DNA from: Pseudomonas sp. RIT623
Lineage (GTDB): Bacteria; Pseudomonadota; Gammaproteobacteria; Pseudomonadales; Pseudomonadaceae
NCBI RefSeq assembly: GCF_004519305.1
Contig: NZ_SOZA01000014.1
Coordinates: forward strand, 44,052-108,051
Length of the DNA stretch: 64,000 nt
Direction: 5' to 3'
Shown: positions 31,470-40,717 of the stretch, piece after piece
Layout: each line of letters opens with the position of its first letter
Position numbering within the stretch: position 1 is the first letter of the stretch
The notes under the pieces: generated by a model
Databases searched by the model: none
The model's input: only the letters and a program-made list of their open reading frames with translations
Told to the model about the DNA's origin: nothing
Position numbers and translations under genes: made by a program

Positions 31470-32075
31470 ATGACCGCCCCTTCTTCCGAACGCGCCGCCC
31501 TGCGCTCCCAGCGCCTCAACCAGGTGACCCACGCTCCGCACACCGAGCTGGACGCCCTGGTCAAGTCGCACAAGCCGTTCGACAGCCGCGAGAGCTTCGC
31601 CCGCTTCGTCGTCGCCCAGTACCTGTTCCAGTCCGAGCTGCAGGCGCTGTACACCGACCCACAGCTGATCGCCATCGTGCCCGACCTCGCCGAGCGCTGC
31701 CGCGCCGAGCAGGCCCGCCTGGACCTGGCCGATCTGGACACCGAAGTCCCGGCACCTTTCGCCGGCGCGCTGGGCAAACCCAGCCTGGGTGAAGCCCTGG
31801 GCTGGATCTTCGTCTCCGAAGGCTCCAAACTGGGCGCCGCGTTCCTGATCAAGCGCGCCGTGGCCCTGGAGCTGTCCGAGACCTTCGGCGCCCGCCACCT
31901 GGGCGAGCCGGCCGGTGGCCGTGCCGAGGGCTGGAAGCAGTTCACCCGCATTCTCGACAGCCTGGAACTGTCGCCCGAGGAAGACGCCGCCGCCGAACGT
32001 GGCGCGGTCGCTGCCTTCGAGCGCTTCACCGAGCTGCTCAAGCATGCCTATGCGGCCGACGCGGCGCTGGCCTGA
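31470..32075 (+). CDS. hemO: Heme oxygenase (biliverdin-producing)
   Basis: 201 residues, the usual length for HemO/PigA. Cleaves heme to biliverdin, CO and Fe2+ in the cytoplasm, releasing iron from imported heme. Family pattern LRSQRLNQVTHAPHTELDALVKS; the proximal heme ligand is probably His24. ALGWIFVSEGSKLGAAFL is the distal-helix motif. AAGGA precedes the ATG. It follows the receptor gene by 189 bases with a possible Fur box of its own. Confidence 0.95.
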   Translation: MTAPSSERAALRSQRLNQVTHAPHTELDALVKSHKPFDSRESFARFVVAQYLFQSELQALYTDPQLIAIVPDLAERCRAEQARLDLADLDTEVPAPFAGALGKPSLGEALGWIFVSEGSKLGAAFLIKRAVALELSETFGARHLGEPAGGRAEGWKQFTRILDSLELSPEEDAAAERGAVAAFERFTELLKHAYAADAALA

Positions 32076-32124
32076 TACGCTTTACCCGGCCGCCTGCGGG
32101 CGGCCGCACCGTTGCAGTGAGACC

Positions 32125-32538
32125 ATGACCCGAATCGCCCGCTCCAAAGTATCCCGCCTGCTGTATGCGATCCTGGCCTATGTCAGCCTGGGGATCGGCC
32201 TGGTCGCCATCGTCATCCCCGGGCTGCCGACCACCGAATTCATCCTGCTTGCCGCCTGGGCCGCCACCCGCAGCTCGCCGCGCCTGTCGGCCTGGCTGGA
32301 GAACCACCGGCTATTCGGGCCGATCCTGTACAACTGGCGCAACGGCAAGGTGATCCAGCGCCGCGCCAAGGTCAGCGCGACGATCAGCATGCTGCTGTGC
32401 GCCGGGTTGATGCTGACCGTCCTCGAACACCGCTGGCCGGTGTTCCTGGCCATCAGTGGCATGGCCCTGGGCAACCTTTGGATCTGGTCGCGCCCGGAAC
32501 GTCCGACGCCACCAGCCGCTGTCGAACTGCAAGGTTGA
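32125..32538 (+). CDS. DUF454 (YbaN-like) inner-membrane protein
   Basis: 137 residues. Typical YbaN-family beginning, LGIGLVAIVIPGLPTTEFILLAAWAATRSSPRLSAWLENHRLFGPILYNWR, with about three membrane helices. Function unknown. Members often sit beside heme and iron genes; here it is 49 bases after hemO, suggesting co-transcription. ATG at 32125 begins the conserved region. Confidence 0.85.
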   Translation: MTRIARSKVSRLLYAILAYVSLGIGLVAIVIPGLPTTEFILLAAWAATRSSPRLSAWLENHRLFGPILYNWRNGKVIQRRAKVSATISMLLCAGLMLTVLEHRWPVFLAISGMALGNLWIWSRPERPTPPAAVELQG

Positions 32539-32596
32539 TTCATTTGCGCTGCGGCGCCGGATGTACTGCAATGGGATCCACGAAGGAGGATCCGGC

Positions 32597-33931
32597 ATGC
32601 AGCCATTGCTCGACAGCATCGCCCATTCACTACAACTCTCCCCCACCGCCGTAAGCTGGCACGGCATCGGCGCCCTGCCCTCCACATTTGCAGTAACCGA
32701 ACTGGCCGCCGCCAGTCTCGCCGCCTGCGGCCTGGCCCTGGCCGATCTGCTCCAAGGCCAGACGGGCCACTGCCCCCTGGTGCACATCGACCGCCGCCTG
32801 GCGTCCTTCTGGTTCGCCACCAGCCTGCGGCCTTGCGGCTGGGAGCCACCGCCGCTGTGGGATGCCATCGCCGGCGACTATCAGGCCCGCGACGGCTGGA
32901 TCCGCCTGCACACCAACGCGGCGCACCACCGCACCGCCGCCCTGCAGGTACTGGGTGCCCAAGCCGACCGCGCCAGTGTCGCCAACAAGGTCGCCCGCTG
33001 GGACGCCGATGCACTGGAAGCTGCGGTAGTGAGAGCCGGTGGCTGCGCGGCGCGGATGTGCAGTTGGCCCGAATGGTGCGCGCATCCCCAGGGATTGGCA
33101 GTGAACCAGGAACCGCTGATCCTGCGCCAGGTATTCACCGCAACCACCCTGGCCTGGCGCGGCAGCGCAGATCGACCGTTGGCCGGCATCAAGGTCCTCG
33201 ACCTCACCCGCATCCTCGCCGGCCCCATTGCCACCCGCCTGCTGGCCGCTTTTGGTGCCGACGTGCTACGGATAGACCCACCCGAATGGGAAGAGCCCGC
33301 GGTGGCCGCCGAGGTTACCCTGGGCAAGCGCTGCGCCCGCCTGGACCTGCGCACTCTTGCCGGGCGTCAATGCTTCGAGCGCTTGCTGGCCGAGGCCGAT
33401 GTACTGGTACACGGTTACCGCGCCGATGCCCTCGAACGGCTCGACCTGGGTGTCGAACGACGACGCCAGCTCAACCCCGGGCTGATCGATGTGAGCCTGA
33501 ACGCCTATGGCTGGAGCGGACCATGGCAAGACCGTCGCGGATTCGACAGCCTGGTGCAGATGAGCACCGGCATCGCCCGCGAAGGCATGCGCTGGCGCCA
33601 GGCGGATCGGCCTGTACCGCTACCGGTGCAGGCGCTGGATCACGCCAGCGGATACCTGATGGCGGCCGAAGTGATACGGGCGCTGGGGCGAGGCAAGGGA
33701 TGCCGGTCGAGGCTGTCACTGGCACGCACGGCGGCATTGCTGATCGAACGAGGCACCGTGGAAGAGGACCTGACACTGGCCACGGAGTCGGCGCTGGACA
33801 TCAATCCTCGCATCGAACACACACCTTGGGGCGCAGCACAGCGCATCAGGGCGCCGTTGAAGGTGGGTGAGGCCACCATGGGCTGGGCGCGTGGAGCCTG
33901 CGAGCTTGGCTCAACGCCTGCCCAGTGGTGA
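32597..33931 (+). CDS. CoA-transferase family III-like protein, apparently permuted
   Basis: 444 residues. Residues about 195-400 look like the N-terminal Rossmann part of CaiB/BaiF enzymes (VLDLTRILAGPIATRLLAAFGADVLRID, ADVLVHGYRADALERLDLG, and GFDSLVQMSTGIA with the catalytic-type Asp). Residues about 90-185 (ARDGWIRLHTNAAHHRTAALQVLG, GGCAARMCSWPEWCAHPQGLAV) resemble the segment that normally follows it, so the order looks swapped. Strong ribosome binding site (AAGGAGG) before ATG at 32597. Substrate unknown. Confidence 0.8.
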   Translation: MQPLLDSIAHSLQLSPTAVSWHGIGALPSTFAVTELAAASLAACGLALADLLQGQTGHCPLVHIDRRLASFWFATSLRPCGWEPPPLWDAIAGDYQARDGWIRLHTNAAHHRTAALQVLGAQADRASVANKVARWDADALEAAVVRAGGCAARMCSWPEWCAHPQGLAVNQEPLILRQVFTATTLAWRGSADRPLAGIKVLDLTRILAGPIATRLLAAFGADVLRIDPPEWEEPAVAAEVTLGKRCARLDLRTLAGRQCFERLLAEADVLVHGYRADALERLDLGVERRRQLNPGLIDVSLNAYGWSGPWQDRRGFDSLVQMSTGIAREGMRWRQADRPVPLPVQALDHASGYLMAAEVIRALGRGKGCRSRLSLARTAALLIERGTVEEDLTLATESALDINPRIEHTPWGAAQRIRAPLKVGEATMGWARGACELGSTPAQW

Positions 33932-33941
33932 CTGCCGGATC

Positions 33942-33958
33942 CCCTGTAGGAGCGGCCT
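33942..33958. repeat. Truncated REP half
   Basis: CCCTGTAGGAGCGGCC, the left arm of the main REP class, ends 2 bases before the stop codon of the arcD paralogue. The rest of the element is absent. Confidence 0.6.
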
Positions 33959-33960
33959 GA

Positions 33961-35388
33961 TCACAGGCTCAACAACCCCGAGTACAGGGCATATGCCGCC
34001 AACCCCGCCCCCGCCAGCACCGCCGCGAAGATCAGCTTCTCCCAGGCGGTGAACAACATCTGCCCCTGCTCACGCTTGGCCTGGGCGAACAGGATCACCC
34101 CCGGGGCGTACAGCAGCGCCGACAACAGCACATATTTGAGCCCACCGGCATACAGCAGCCACACCGCATATAGCAGCGCGATCAACGCCACCAGCATGTC
34201 CTTGCGCCGCAACCCCGGCTGCCCCTGGTAGCTTTCGCCCTTGAACGTCAGCAACACCGCATAAGCCGCCGACCAGAAGTACGGCACCAGGATCATCGAC
34301 GAGGCCAGGTAGATCAGGCTGGTGTAGGTACCGGCCGAGAACAGGGTGATCAGCAGGAAGCCCTGGATCATCACGTTGGTCAGCCACAAGGCGTTGGCCG
34401 GCACATGGTTGGCGTTCTCCTGCGCCAGGAACTGCGGCATGGTCTTGTCACGCGCGGTGGCGAACAGGATCTCGGCACACAGCAGCGCCCAGGACAGCAA
34501 CGCCCCCAGCAGCGAGACCGCCAAGCCGATACTGATCAGCAACGCGCCCCAGGGCCCGACGATATGCTCCAGCACCGAGGCCAGCGACGGGTTCTGCAAC
34601 CCGGCCAGCTCCGGTTGGGTCATCACTCCCAGCGACAGCACGTTGACCAGCACCAGCAGGGCCAGCACCCCAAGAAAACCGATCACCGTGGCCTTGCCCA
34701 CATCCGAACGGTGTAGCGCACGCCCCGAATAGACACTGGCCCCCTCGATGCCGATGAACACGAACACGGTCACCAGCATCATGTTGCGCACCTGCTCCAT
34801 GACGCTGCCGAATTGCGGATTGCTCATGCCCCAGATGTCCCGGGTGAAGATGTCGGCGCGAAAGGCAGCAGCGGCGATGACGATGAAGATCAGCAGTGGC
34901 ACCACCTTGGCCACGGTGGTCACCTGGTTGATGAACGCCGCCTCCTTGATGCCGCGCAACACCAGAAAGTGCACGGCCCACAGCAACAGCGAGGCGCAGC
35001 CGATGGCCACCGGGGTATTGCCCTGGCCGAACACCGGGAAGTAGAAGCCCAAGGTGCTGAACAGCAGCACGAAGTAACCGACGTTGCCCAGCCAGGCGCT
35101 GATCCAGTAACCCCAGGCCGAGGAAAAGCCCATGTACTCGCCGAAACCGGCCTTGGCATAGGCATACACCCCCGAGTCCAGCTCGGGCTTGCGGTTGGCC
35201 AGGCTCTGAAACACGAAGGCCAGCGCCAGCATGCCCACCGCGGTGATGCCCCAGCCGATCAGCACCGCCCCTACGTCCGCCCGGGCCGCCATGTTCTGTG
35301 GCAACGAAAAGATCCCGCCGCCAATCATCGATCCGACCACCAGCGCGATCAGCGCGCCAAGGCGCAGTTTCTGTCCCGGTTCGCTCAT
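33961..35388 (-). CDS. Second arginine/ornithine antiporter paralogue (ArcD-like)
   Basis: 475 residues, APC superfamily, about 12 membrane helices. N-terminus ALIALVVGSMIGGGIFSLPQ and the segment WGYWISAWLGNVGYFVLLFS are almost the same as in the arcD gene divergent from it. Good ribosome binding site (GAGGAG). Probably exchanges arginine for ornithine or a related basic amino acid. It is outside the arcDABC operon and reads the other way, so it may serve a different condition. Confidence 0.88.
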   Translation of the reverse strand: MSEPGQKLRLGALIALVVGSMIGGGIFSLPQNMAARADVGAVLIGWGITAVGMLALAFVFQSLANRKPELDSGVYAYAKAGFGEYMGFSSAWGYWISAWLGNVGYFVLLFSTLGFYFPVFGQGNTPVAIGCASLLLWAVHFLVLRGIKEAAFINQVTTVAKVVPLLIFIVIAAAAFRADIFTRDIWGMSNPQFGSVMEQVRNMMLVTVFVFIGIEGASVYSGRALHRSDVGKATVIGFLGVLALLVLVNVLSLGVMTQPELAGLQNPSLASVLEHIVGPWGALLISIGLAVSLLGALLSWALLCAEILFATARDKTMPQFLAQENANHVPANALWLTNVMIQGFLLITLFSAGTYTSLIYLASSMILVPYFWSAAYAVLLTFKGESYQGQPGLRRKDMLVALIALLYAVWLLYAGGLKYVLLSALLYAPGVILFAQAKREQGQMLFTAWEKLIFAAVLAGAGLAAYALYSGLLSL

Positions 35389-35813
35389 GGGGCTCCTCGT
35401 GCGCGCGTGCGCGTGAACGTATTAACCAACATAAATGTTACAAGTTTTTTATTGAATAGAGCCATTAAACCTATAGCACTCATAACCGAAATGTCTATAG
35501 CCGCCCCGCTGTTAAACATGACAGTGCGAAGTGCCTCGCGGCTCGCCTAAACCTGTCGCTATTTACTGTGAAAAATTTGCGAAACCCCTAAAAGAGACTA
35601 ACTTCTCATTTCGCAGGCGAAACGGAGCGTTTGCTCTAGAAGGACATGGAGGTGCCAGCGCACAAGGCCTGCGACGAAGCTGTCGGCATCCTCCAGGAGA
35701 CGCGTGAGGGATTTTTCTTACCTTCATGCGGGCATGAACTGATCTAAGTCAGCGAATGATCCAGGCGTCAGATTTATTCTGAGGTCAACTTTCTCCTGGT
35801 ACGGAGTCGTTAA
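35389..35813. promoter_or_regulatory. Divergent arcD-paralogue/arcD intergenic region (425 bases)
   Basis: No coding potential seen. The left part (35410-35560) is AT-rich and probably holds the promoter of the arcD paralogue. TGTCGC at 35554 followed by A-rich sequence loosely resembles the P. aeruginosa ArgR half-site pattern. Near 35651 GGAGGTGCC and at 35687 GGCATCCTCC could pair imperfectly. The right end holds the Anr-type arcD promoter listed separately. Confidence 0.5.
35739..35780 (+). promoter_or_regulatory. Anr-dependent arcD promoter
   Basis: Anr/Fnr-type box CTGAT-CTAA-GTCAG (35739-35752; consensus TTGAT-N4-ATCAA) and a -10-like TATTCT (35775-35780). The box centre at 35745.5 is exactly 41.5 bases from the +1 that this -10 predicts (about 35787), the class II position. 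The arc operon of pseudomonads is known to be Anr-activated under oxygen limitation. Confidence 0.65.
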
Positions 35814-37241
35814 ATGTCTGATTCTCCCGGAAAACTAAAACTGGGTGCACTTGTTGCACTTGTCGTCGGCTCGATGATCGGCGGCGGGATCTTCTCGTTG
35901 CCACAAAACATGGCTGCCAGCGCGGGCGTCGGCGCCGTGCTGATCGGCTGGGCCATCACCGCGGTGGGCATGCTCACCCTTGCCTTCGTATTCCAGACCC
36001 TGGCCAACCGCAAGCCAGACCTTGACGGCGGGGTATATGCCTACGCCAAGGCCGGTTTCGGCGACTACATGGGCTTCTCCTCGGCCTGGGGCTACTGGAT
36101 CAGCGCCTGGCTGGGCAACGTCGGCTACTTCGTGTTGCTGTTCAGCACCCTGGGGTACTTCTTCCCGGTGTTCGGTGAAGGCAATACCCCGGCGGCGGTG
36201 ATCGGCGCGTCGATCCTGCTGTGGGCGGTGCACTTCCTGGTGCTGCGCGGTATCAAGGAAGCGGCGTTCATCAACCTGGTCACCACCGTGGCCAAGGTCG
36301 TGCCGCTGGCACTGTTCGCCCTGATCTGCCTGTTCGCCTTCAGGCTCGACATCTTCACCGCGGATATCTGGGCCCTGGGCACGCCGGAACTGGGCAGCGT
36401 GATGAACCAGGTGCGCAACATGATGCTGGTCACCGTGTGGGTGTTCATCGGCATCGAGGGCGCGAGCATCTTTTCCTCGCGGGCGGAAAAACGCTCGGAC
36501 GTGGGCAAGGCCACGGTCATCGGCTTCGTCACCGTGCTGCTGTTCCTGGTGCTGGTCAACGTGCTGTCGCTGGGGGTGATGACCCAACCGGAACTGGCCA
36601 AGCTGCAGAACCCGTCGATGGCCGCGGTGCTCGAACACGTGGTCGGCCACTGGGGCGCGGTGCTGATCAGCGTCGGCCTGATCATCTCGCTGCTCGGGGC
36701 CCTGCTCTCCTGGGTGCTGCTGTGCGCCGAGATCATGTTCGCCGCGGCCAAGGACCATACCATGCCGGAGTTCCTGCGCCGCGAGAACGCCAACCATGTA
36801 CCGGCCAATGCCCTGTGGCTGACCAACGCCATGGTGCAGATCTTCCTGGTCATCACCCTGTTCTCCAACAGCACCTACCTGTCGCTGATCTACCTCGCCA
36901 CCTCGATGATCCTCGTGCCCTACCTGTGGTCGGCCGCCTATGCGGTGCTCCTGGCGGTGCGCAGCGAGACCTACGAACAGGCCCTGGCCGAGCGCAAGAA
37001 AGACCTGATCATCGGCGGCATCGCCCTGCTGTATGCCATCTGGCTGCTGTACGCCGGCGGAGTGAAATACCTGCTGCTGTCGGCCCTGCTCTACGCCCCT
37101 GGCGCGATTCTATTCGCCAAGGCCAAGCGCGAGGTCGGCCAACCAATCTTCACCAACGTCGAGAAACTGATCTTCGCCGCCGTGGTGCTAGGCGCCCTGG
37201 TGGCGGCCTACGGGCTCTACGACGGCTTCCTGACTCTCTGA
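35814..37241 (+). CDS. arcD: Arginine/ornithine antiporter
   Basis: 475 residues, about 12 membrane helices, APC superfamily (LVALVVGSMIGGGIFSLPQNMAA). Exchanges external arginine for ornithine made by the arginine deiminase pathway, without energy cost. First gene of arcDABC; arcA follows after 33 bases with a strong AGGAGG site. GGAG lies before its ATG. Confidence 0.95.
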   Translation: MSDSPGKLKLGALVALVVGSMIGGGIFSLPQNMAASAGVGAVLIGWAITAVGMLTLAFVFQTLANRKPDLDGGVYAYAKAGFGDYMGFSSAWGYWISAWLGNVGYFVLLFSTLGYFFPVFGEGNTPAAVIGASILLWAVHFLVLRGIKEAAFINLVTTVAKVVPLALFALICLFAFRLDIFTADIWALGTPELGSVMNQVRNMMLVTVWVFIGIEGASIFSSRAEKRSDVGKATVIGFVTVLLFLVLVNVLSLGVMTQPELAKLQNPSMAAVLEHVVGHWGAVLISVGLIISLLGALLSWVLLCAEIMFAAAKDHTMPEFLRRENANHVPANALWLTNAMVQIFLVITLFSNSTYLSLIYLATSMILVPYLWSAAYAVLLAVRSETYEQALAERKKDLIIGGIALLYAIWLLYAGGVKYLLLSALLYAPGAILFAKAKREVGQPIFTNVEKLIFAAVVLGALVAAYGLYDGFLTL

Positions 37242-37274
37242 ACCCAACGTCTTCGCTTTACAGGAGGATTCACC

Positions 37275-38531
37275 ATGTCCACTGAGAAACAGAAATACGG
37301 CGTCCATTCCGAAGCCGGCAAACTGCGCAAAGTGATGGTCTGCAGCCCGGGCCTGGCGCACAAGCGCCTGACCCCGAGCAATTGCGACGAGCTGCTGTTC
37401 GACGACGTGATCTGGGTCGACCAGGCCAAGCGCGACCACTTCGACTTCGTCACCAAGATGCGCGAGCGCGGCGTCGATGTGCTGGAGATGCACAACCTGC
37501 TGACCGACATCGTCCAGCAACCTGAAGCGCTAAAGTGGATTCTCGACCGCAAGATCACCTCCGACACCGTCGGCGTTGGCCTCACCAATGAAGTACGCAG
37601 CTGGCTCGAAGGCCTCGACCCGCGCCACCTGGCCGAATTCCTGATCGGCGGCGTGGCCGGCCAGGACCTGCCGGAAAGCGAGGGTGCCAGCGTGGTCAAG
37701 ATGTACAACGACTACCTGGGCCACTCCAGCTTCATCCTGCCGCCGTTGCCCAATACCCAGTTCACCCGCGACACCACCTGCTGGATCTACGGCGGCGTGA
37801 CGCTCAACCCGATGTACTGGCCGGCGCGACGCCAGGAAACCCTGCTGACCACCGCGATCTACAAGTTCCACAAGGAGTTCACCGAAAAAGGCGATTTCCA
37901 GGTCTGGTACGGCGATCCGGACAAGGACCACGGCAACGCCACCCTCGAGGGCGGCGACGTGATGCCGATCGGCAAGGGCATCGTGCTCATCGGCATGGGC
38001 GAGCGCACCTCGCGCCAGGCCATCGGCCAGCTGGCGCAGAACCTGTTCGCCAAGGGCGCGGTGGAGAAAGTCATCGTCGCCGGCCTGCCCAAGTCTCGCG
38101 CCGCCATGCACCTGGACACCGTGTTCAGCTTCTGCGACCGCGACCTGGTCACGGTCTTCCCGGAAGTGGTGAGAGAGATCGTGCCGTTCATCATCCGCCC
38201 GGACGAAAGCAAGCCCTACGGCATGGACGTGCGCCGCGAGAACAAGTCGTTCATCGAGGTGGTTGGCGAGCAGTTGGGGGTCAAGCTGCGCGTGGTCGAG
38301 ACCGGCGGCAACAGCTTCGCCGCCGAGCGCGAACAGTGGGATGACGGCAACAACGTGGTGGCCGTGGAGCCCGGCGTGGTCATCGGCTACGACCGCAACA
38401 CCTACACCAACACCCTGCTGCGCAAGGCCGGGGTCGAGGTCATCACCATCAGCGCCGGCGAACTGGGCCGGGGCCGCGGCGGCGGCCACTGCATGACCTG
38501 CCCGATCATCCGCGACCCTATCGACTACTAA
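37275..38531 (+). CDS. arcA: Arginine deiminase
   Basis: 418 residues, identical in length to the P. aeruginosa enzyme as I recall it. Hydrolyses arginine to citrulline and ammonia. Guanidino-group-modifying fold; the nucleophile is Cys406 in [15 protein letters not shown], with the catalytic His/Asp segments [10 protein letters not shown] and [11 protein letters not shown]. Cytoplasmic; second gene of arcDABC. Confidence 0.97.
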   Translation: MSTEKQKYGVHSEAGKLRKVMVCSPGLAHKRLTPSNCDELLFDDVIWVDQAKRDHFDFVTKMRERGVDVLEMHNLLTDIVQQPEALKWILDRKITSDTVGVGLTNEVRSWLEGLDPRHLAEFLIGGVAGQDLPESEGASVVKMYNDYLGHSSFILPPLPNTQFTRDTTCWIYGGVTLNPMYWPARRQETLLTTAIYKFHKEFTEKGDFQVWYGDPDKDHGNATLEGGDVMPIGKGIVLIGMGERTSRQAIGQLAQNLFAKGAVEKVIVAGLPKSRAAMHLDTVFSFCDRDLVTVFPEVVREIVPFIIRPDESKPYGMDVRRENKSFIEVVGEQLGVKLRVVETGGNSFAAEREQWDDGNNVVAVEPGVVIGYDRNTYTNTLLRKAGVEVITISAGELGRGRGGGHCMTCPIIRDPIDY

Positions 38532-38602
38532 CGCCCATTGCACCCGGTCGCGTCCAACAGACAGCGGCCGGGCATACCTCACCGAATCCAAGGAGAACCG
38601 TC

Positions 38603-39613
38603 ATGGCGTTCAACATCCACAACCGCAACCTGCTCAGCCTCGAACACCACAGCACCCGCGAGCTGCGCTACCTGCTCGACCTGTCCCGCGACCTCAAGCG
38701 GGCCAAGTACACCGGCACCGAGCAGCAGCACCTGAAGGGCAACAACATCGCCCTGATCTTCGAGAAGACCTCGACCCGCACCCGCTGCGCCTTCGAAGTC
38801 GCCGCCTATGACCAGGGCGCCAACGTCACCTACATCGACCCCAACTCCTCGCAGATCGGCCACAAGGAAAGCATGAAGGACACCGCCCGCGTGCTAGGGC
38901 GCATGTACGACGCCATCGAATACCGCGGCTTCAAGCAGGAAATCGTCGAGGAACTGGCCAAGTTCGCCGGCGTGCCGGTGTTCAACGGCCTGACCGACGA
39001 GTACCACCCGACCCAGATGATCGCCGACGTGCTGACCATGCGCGAGCACAGCGACAAGCCGCTGCACGACATCAGCTACGCCTACCTGGGCGACGCCCGC
39101 AACAACATGGGCAACTCGCTGCTGCTGATCGGCGCCAAGCTCGGCATGGACGTGCGCATCGCCGCGCCCAAGGCGCTGTGGCCGCATGACGACCTGGTCG
39201 AGCGCTGCAAAAAGTACGCAGAAGAAAGCGGCGCGCGCATCACCCTGACCGAAGACCCGAAAGCCGCGGTCAAGGGCGTCGACTTCGTCCACACCGACGT
39301 GTGGGTATCGATGGGCGAGCCGGTCGAGGCCTGGGGCGAGCGTATCCAGCAACTGCTGCCGTACCAGGTGAACAAGGAGCTGATGAAGTCCACTGGCAAC
39401 CCTCGCACCAAGTTCATGCACTGCCTGCCGGCGTTCCACAACTCCGACACCAAGGTCGGCAAGCAGATCGCCGAACAGTACCCGCACCTGGCCAACGGTA
39501 TCGAAGTGACCGATGACGTGTTCGAGTCGCCAGCGTGCATCGCCTTCGAGCAGGCGGAAAACCGCATGCACACCATCAAGGCGATCCTGGTGTCGACCCT
39601 GGCCGACCTGTAA
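38603..39613 (+). CDS. arcB: Catabolic ornithine carbamoyltransferase
   Basis: 336 residues. Phosphorolyses citrulline to ornithine and carbamoyl phosphate. Carbamoyl-phosphate site STRTR (57-61), HPTQ near 136, and ornithine-site HCLP near 273. The adjacent arcA and arcC, and the length, mark it as the catabolic enzyme rather than ArgF. AAGGAG precedes ATG. Confidence 0.96.
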   Translation: MAFNIHNRNLLSLEHHSTRELRYLLDLSRDLKRAKYTGTEQQHLKGNNIALIFEKTSTRTRCAFEVAAYDQGANVTYIDPNSSQIGHKESMKDTARVLGRMYDAIEYRGFKQEIVEELAKFAGVPVFNGLTDEYHPTQMIADVLTMREHSDKPLHDISYAYLGDARNNMGNSLLLIGAKLGMDVRIAAPKALWPHDDLVERCKKYAEESGARITLTEDPKAAVKGVDFVHTDVWVSMGEPVEAWGERIQQLLPYQVNKELMKSTGNPRTKFMHCLPAFHNSDTKVGKQIAEQYPHLANGIEVTDDVFESPACIAFEQAENRMHTIKAILVSTLADL

Positions 39614-39623
39614 GTCCACGCTC

Positions 39624-39701
39624 CCCTGTAGGAGCCAGCCTTGCTGGCGAACCGGTCCACCGATGCCAATGGCATTCACCGGTAAAGCCGGCTCCTGCAG
39701 G
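39624..39701. repeat. REP pair between arcB and arcC (class GAGCCAGCCTTGCTGGCGAACC)
   Basis: CCCTGTAGGAGCCAGCCTTG at the left and GCCGGCTCCTGCAGGG at the right, with a shorter inner hairpin CACCGATGCCAATGGCATTCACCGG. A second REP class in this window, here inside the arc operon. Confidence 0.75.
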
Positions 39702-39731
39702 GACCGCGTCACCATCAGAAGGACATTCCCC

Positions 39732-40661
39732 ATGCGTATCGTTGTTGCATTGGGCGGCAACGCCCTGCTGCGCCGCGGCGAGCCGATGACCGCCGACAAC
39801 CAGCGCGCCAATATCCGCACCGCCACCGAACAGATCGCCAAGATCCACCCCGGCAACGAACTGGTCATCGCCCACGGCAACGGCCCGCAGGTTGGCCTGT
39901 TGTCTCTCCAGGGCCTGTCCTACAAGCCCGACGAAGCCTACCCGCTGGACGTGCTCGGCGCCGAGACCGAAGGCATGATCGGCTACATGATCGAACAGGA
40001 GCTGGGCAACCTGCTGGACTTCGAGGTGCCGTTCGCCACGCTGCTCACCCAGGTTGAAGTGGACGCCAACGACCCGGCGTTCAAGGATCCGACCAAGTTC
40101 ATCGGCCCCGTGTACGCCAAGGACGAAGCCGAGCGCCTGGCCAAGGAAAAAGGCTGGGTGGTCAAGCCCGATGGCGACAAGTACCGCCGGGTGGTGGCCA
40201 GCCCGAAACCCAAGCGCATCTTCGAGATCCGCCCGATCAAGTGGCTGCTGGAAAAAAGCAGCATCGTGATCTGCGCCGGCGGTGGCGGCATCCCCACCAT
40301 GTACGACGAAAACCGCAAGCTCAAGGGCATCGAGGCGGTGATCGACAAGGACCTGTGCTCGGCGCTGCTGGCCGAACAGCTGGATGCCGACCTGCTGATC
40401 ATCGCCACCGACGTTGACGCGGCGTACATCGATTTCGGCAAGCCGACACAGAAGGCCATCGCCCAGGCGCACCCCGACGAGCTCGAGAAGCTGGGCTTTG
40501 CCGCCGGCTCCATGGGGCCCAAGGTGCAGGCCGCCTGCGATTTCGCCCGGCATACCGGCAAGGTCGCGGTAATCAGCTCGCTGGAGAACATCGAGGACAT
40601 CGTCAAAGGCACCGCCGGTACCCGCGTTTCCACCGCCAAGCCGGGAATCAGCTACCGTTGA
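39732..40661 (+). CDS. arcC: Carbamate kinase
   Basis: 309 residues. Makes ATP from carbamoyl phosphate and ADP, the energy-yielding step of the pathway. Amino-acid-kinase fold: [13 protein letters not shown] at the start, [18 protein letters not shown] and [32 protein letters not shown] at 39732 was chosen over in-frame upstream codons that overlap arcB. A strong terminator follows. Confidence 0.96.
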   Translation: MRIVVALGGNALLRRGEPMTADNQRANIRTATEQIAKIHPGNELVIAHGNGPQVGLLSLQGLSYKPDEAYPLDVLGAETEGMIGYMIEQELGNLLDFEVPFATLLTQVEVDANDPAFKDPTKFIGPVYAKDEAERLAKEKGWVVKPDGDKYRRVVASPKPKRIFEIRPIKWLLEKSSIVICAGGGGIPTMYDENRKLKGIEAVIDKDLCSALLAEQLDADLLIIATDVDAAYIDFGKPTQKAIAQAHPDELEKLGFAAGSMGPKVQAACDFARHTGKVAVISSLENIEDIVKGTAGTRVSTAKPGISYR

Positions 40662-40669
40662 ACGCAGTT

Positions 40670-40695
40670 GGCCGGTGCCTGGCACCGGCCGTTTT
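40670..40695 (+). terminator. Rho-independent terminator of arcDABC
   Basis: Perfect 10-bp stem GGCCGGTGCC / GGCACCGGCC with a single-base loop position, followed by GTTTT, 8 bases after the arcC stop. Confidence 0.85.
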
Positions 40696-40717
40696 CAACC
40701 TTCCGGAGGACCTCGCC

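Noticed and set aside
32539..33960. Horizontally acquired island around the CoA-transferase-like gene
   Set aside because: Base composition and codon use look like the surroundings, and there are no integrase, tRNA or direct repeats; only a truncated REP is nearby.
35554..35575. ArgR binding site upstream of arcD
   Set aside because: TGTCGC is present, but the spacing to AA does not fit the TGTCGC-N8-AA pattern and the site is about 255 bases from arcD; too weak to call as a feature.
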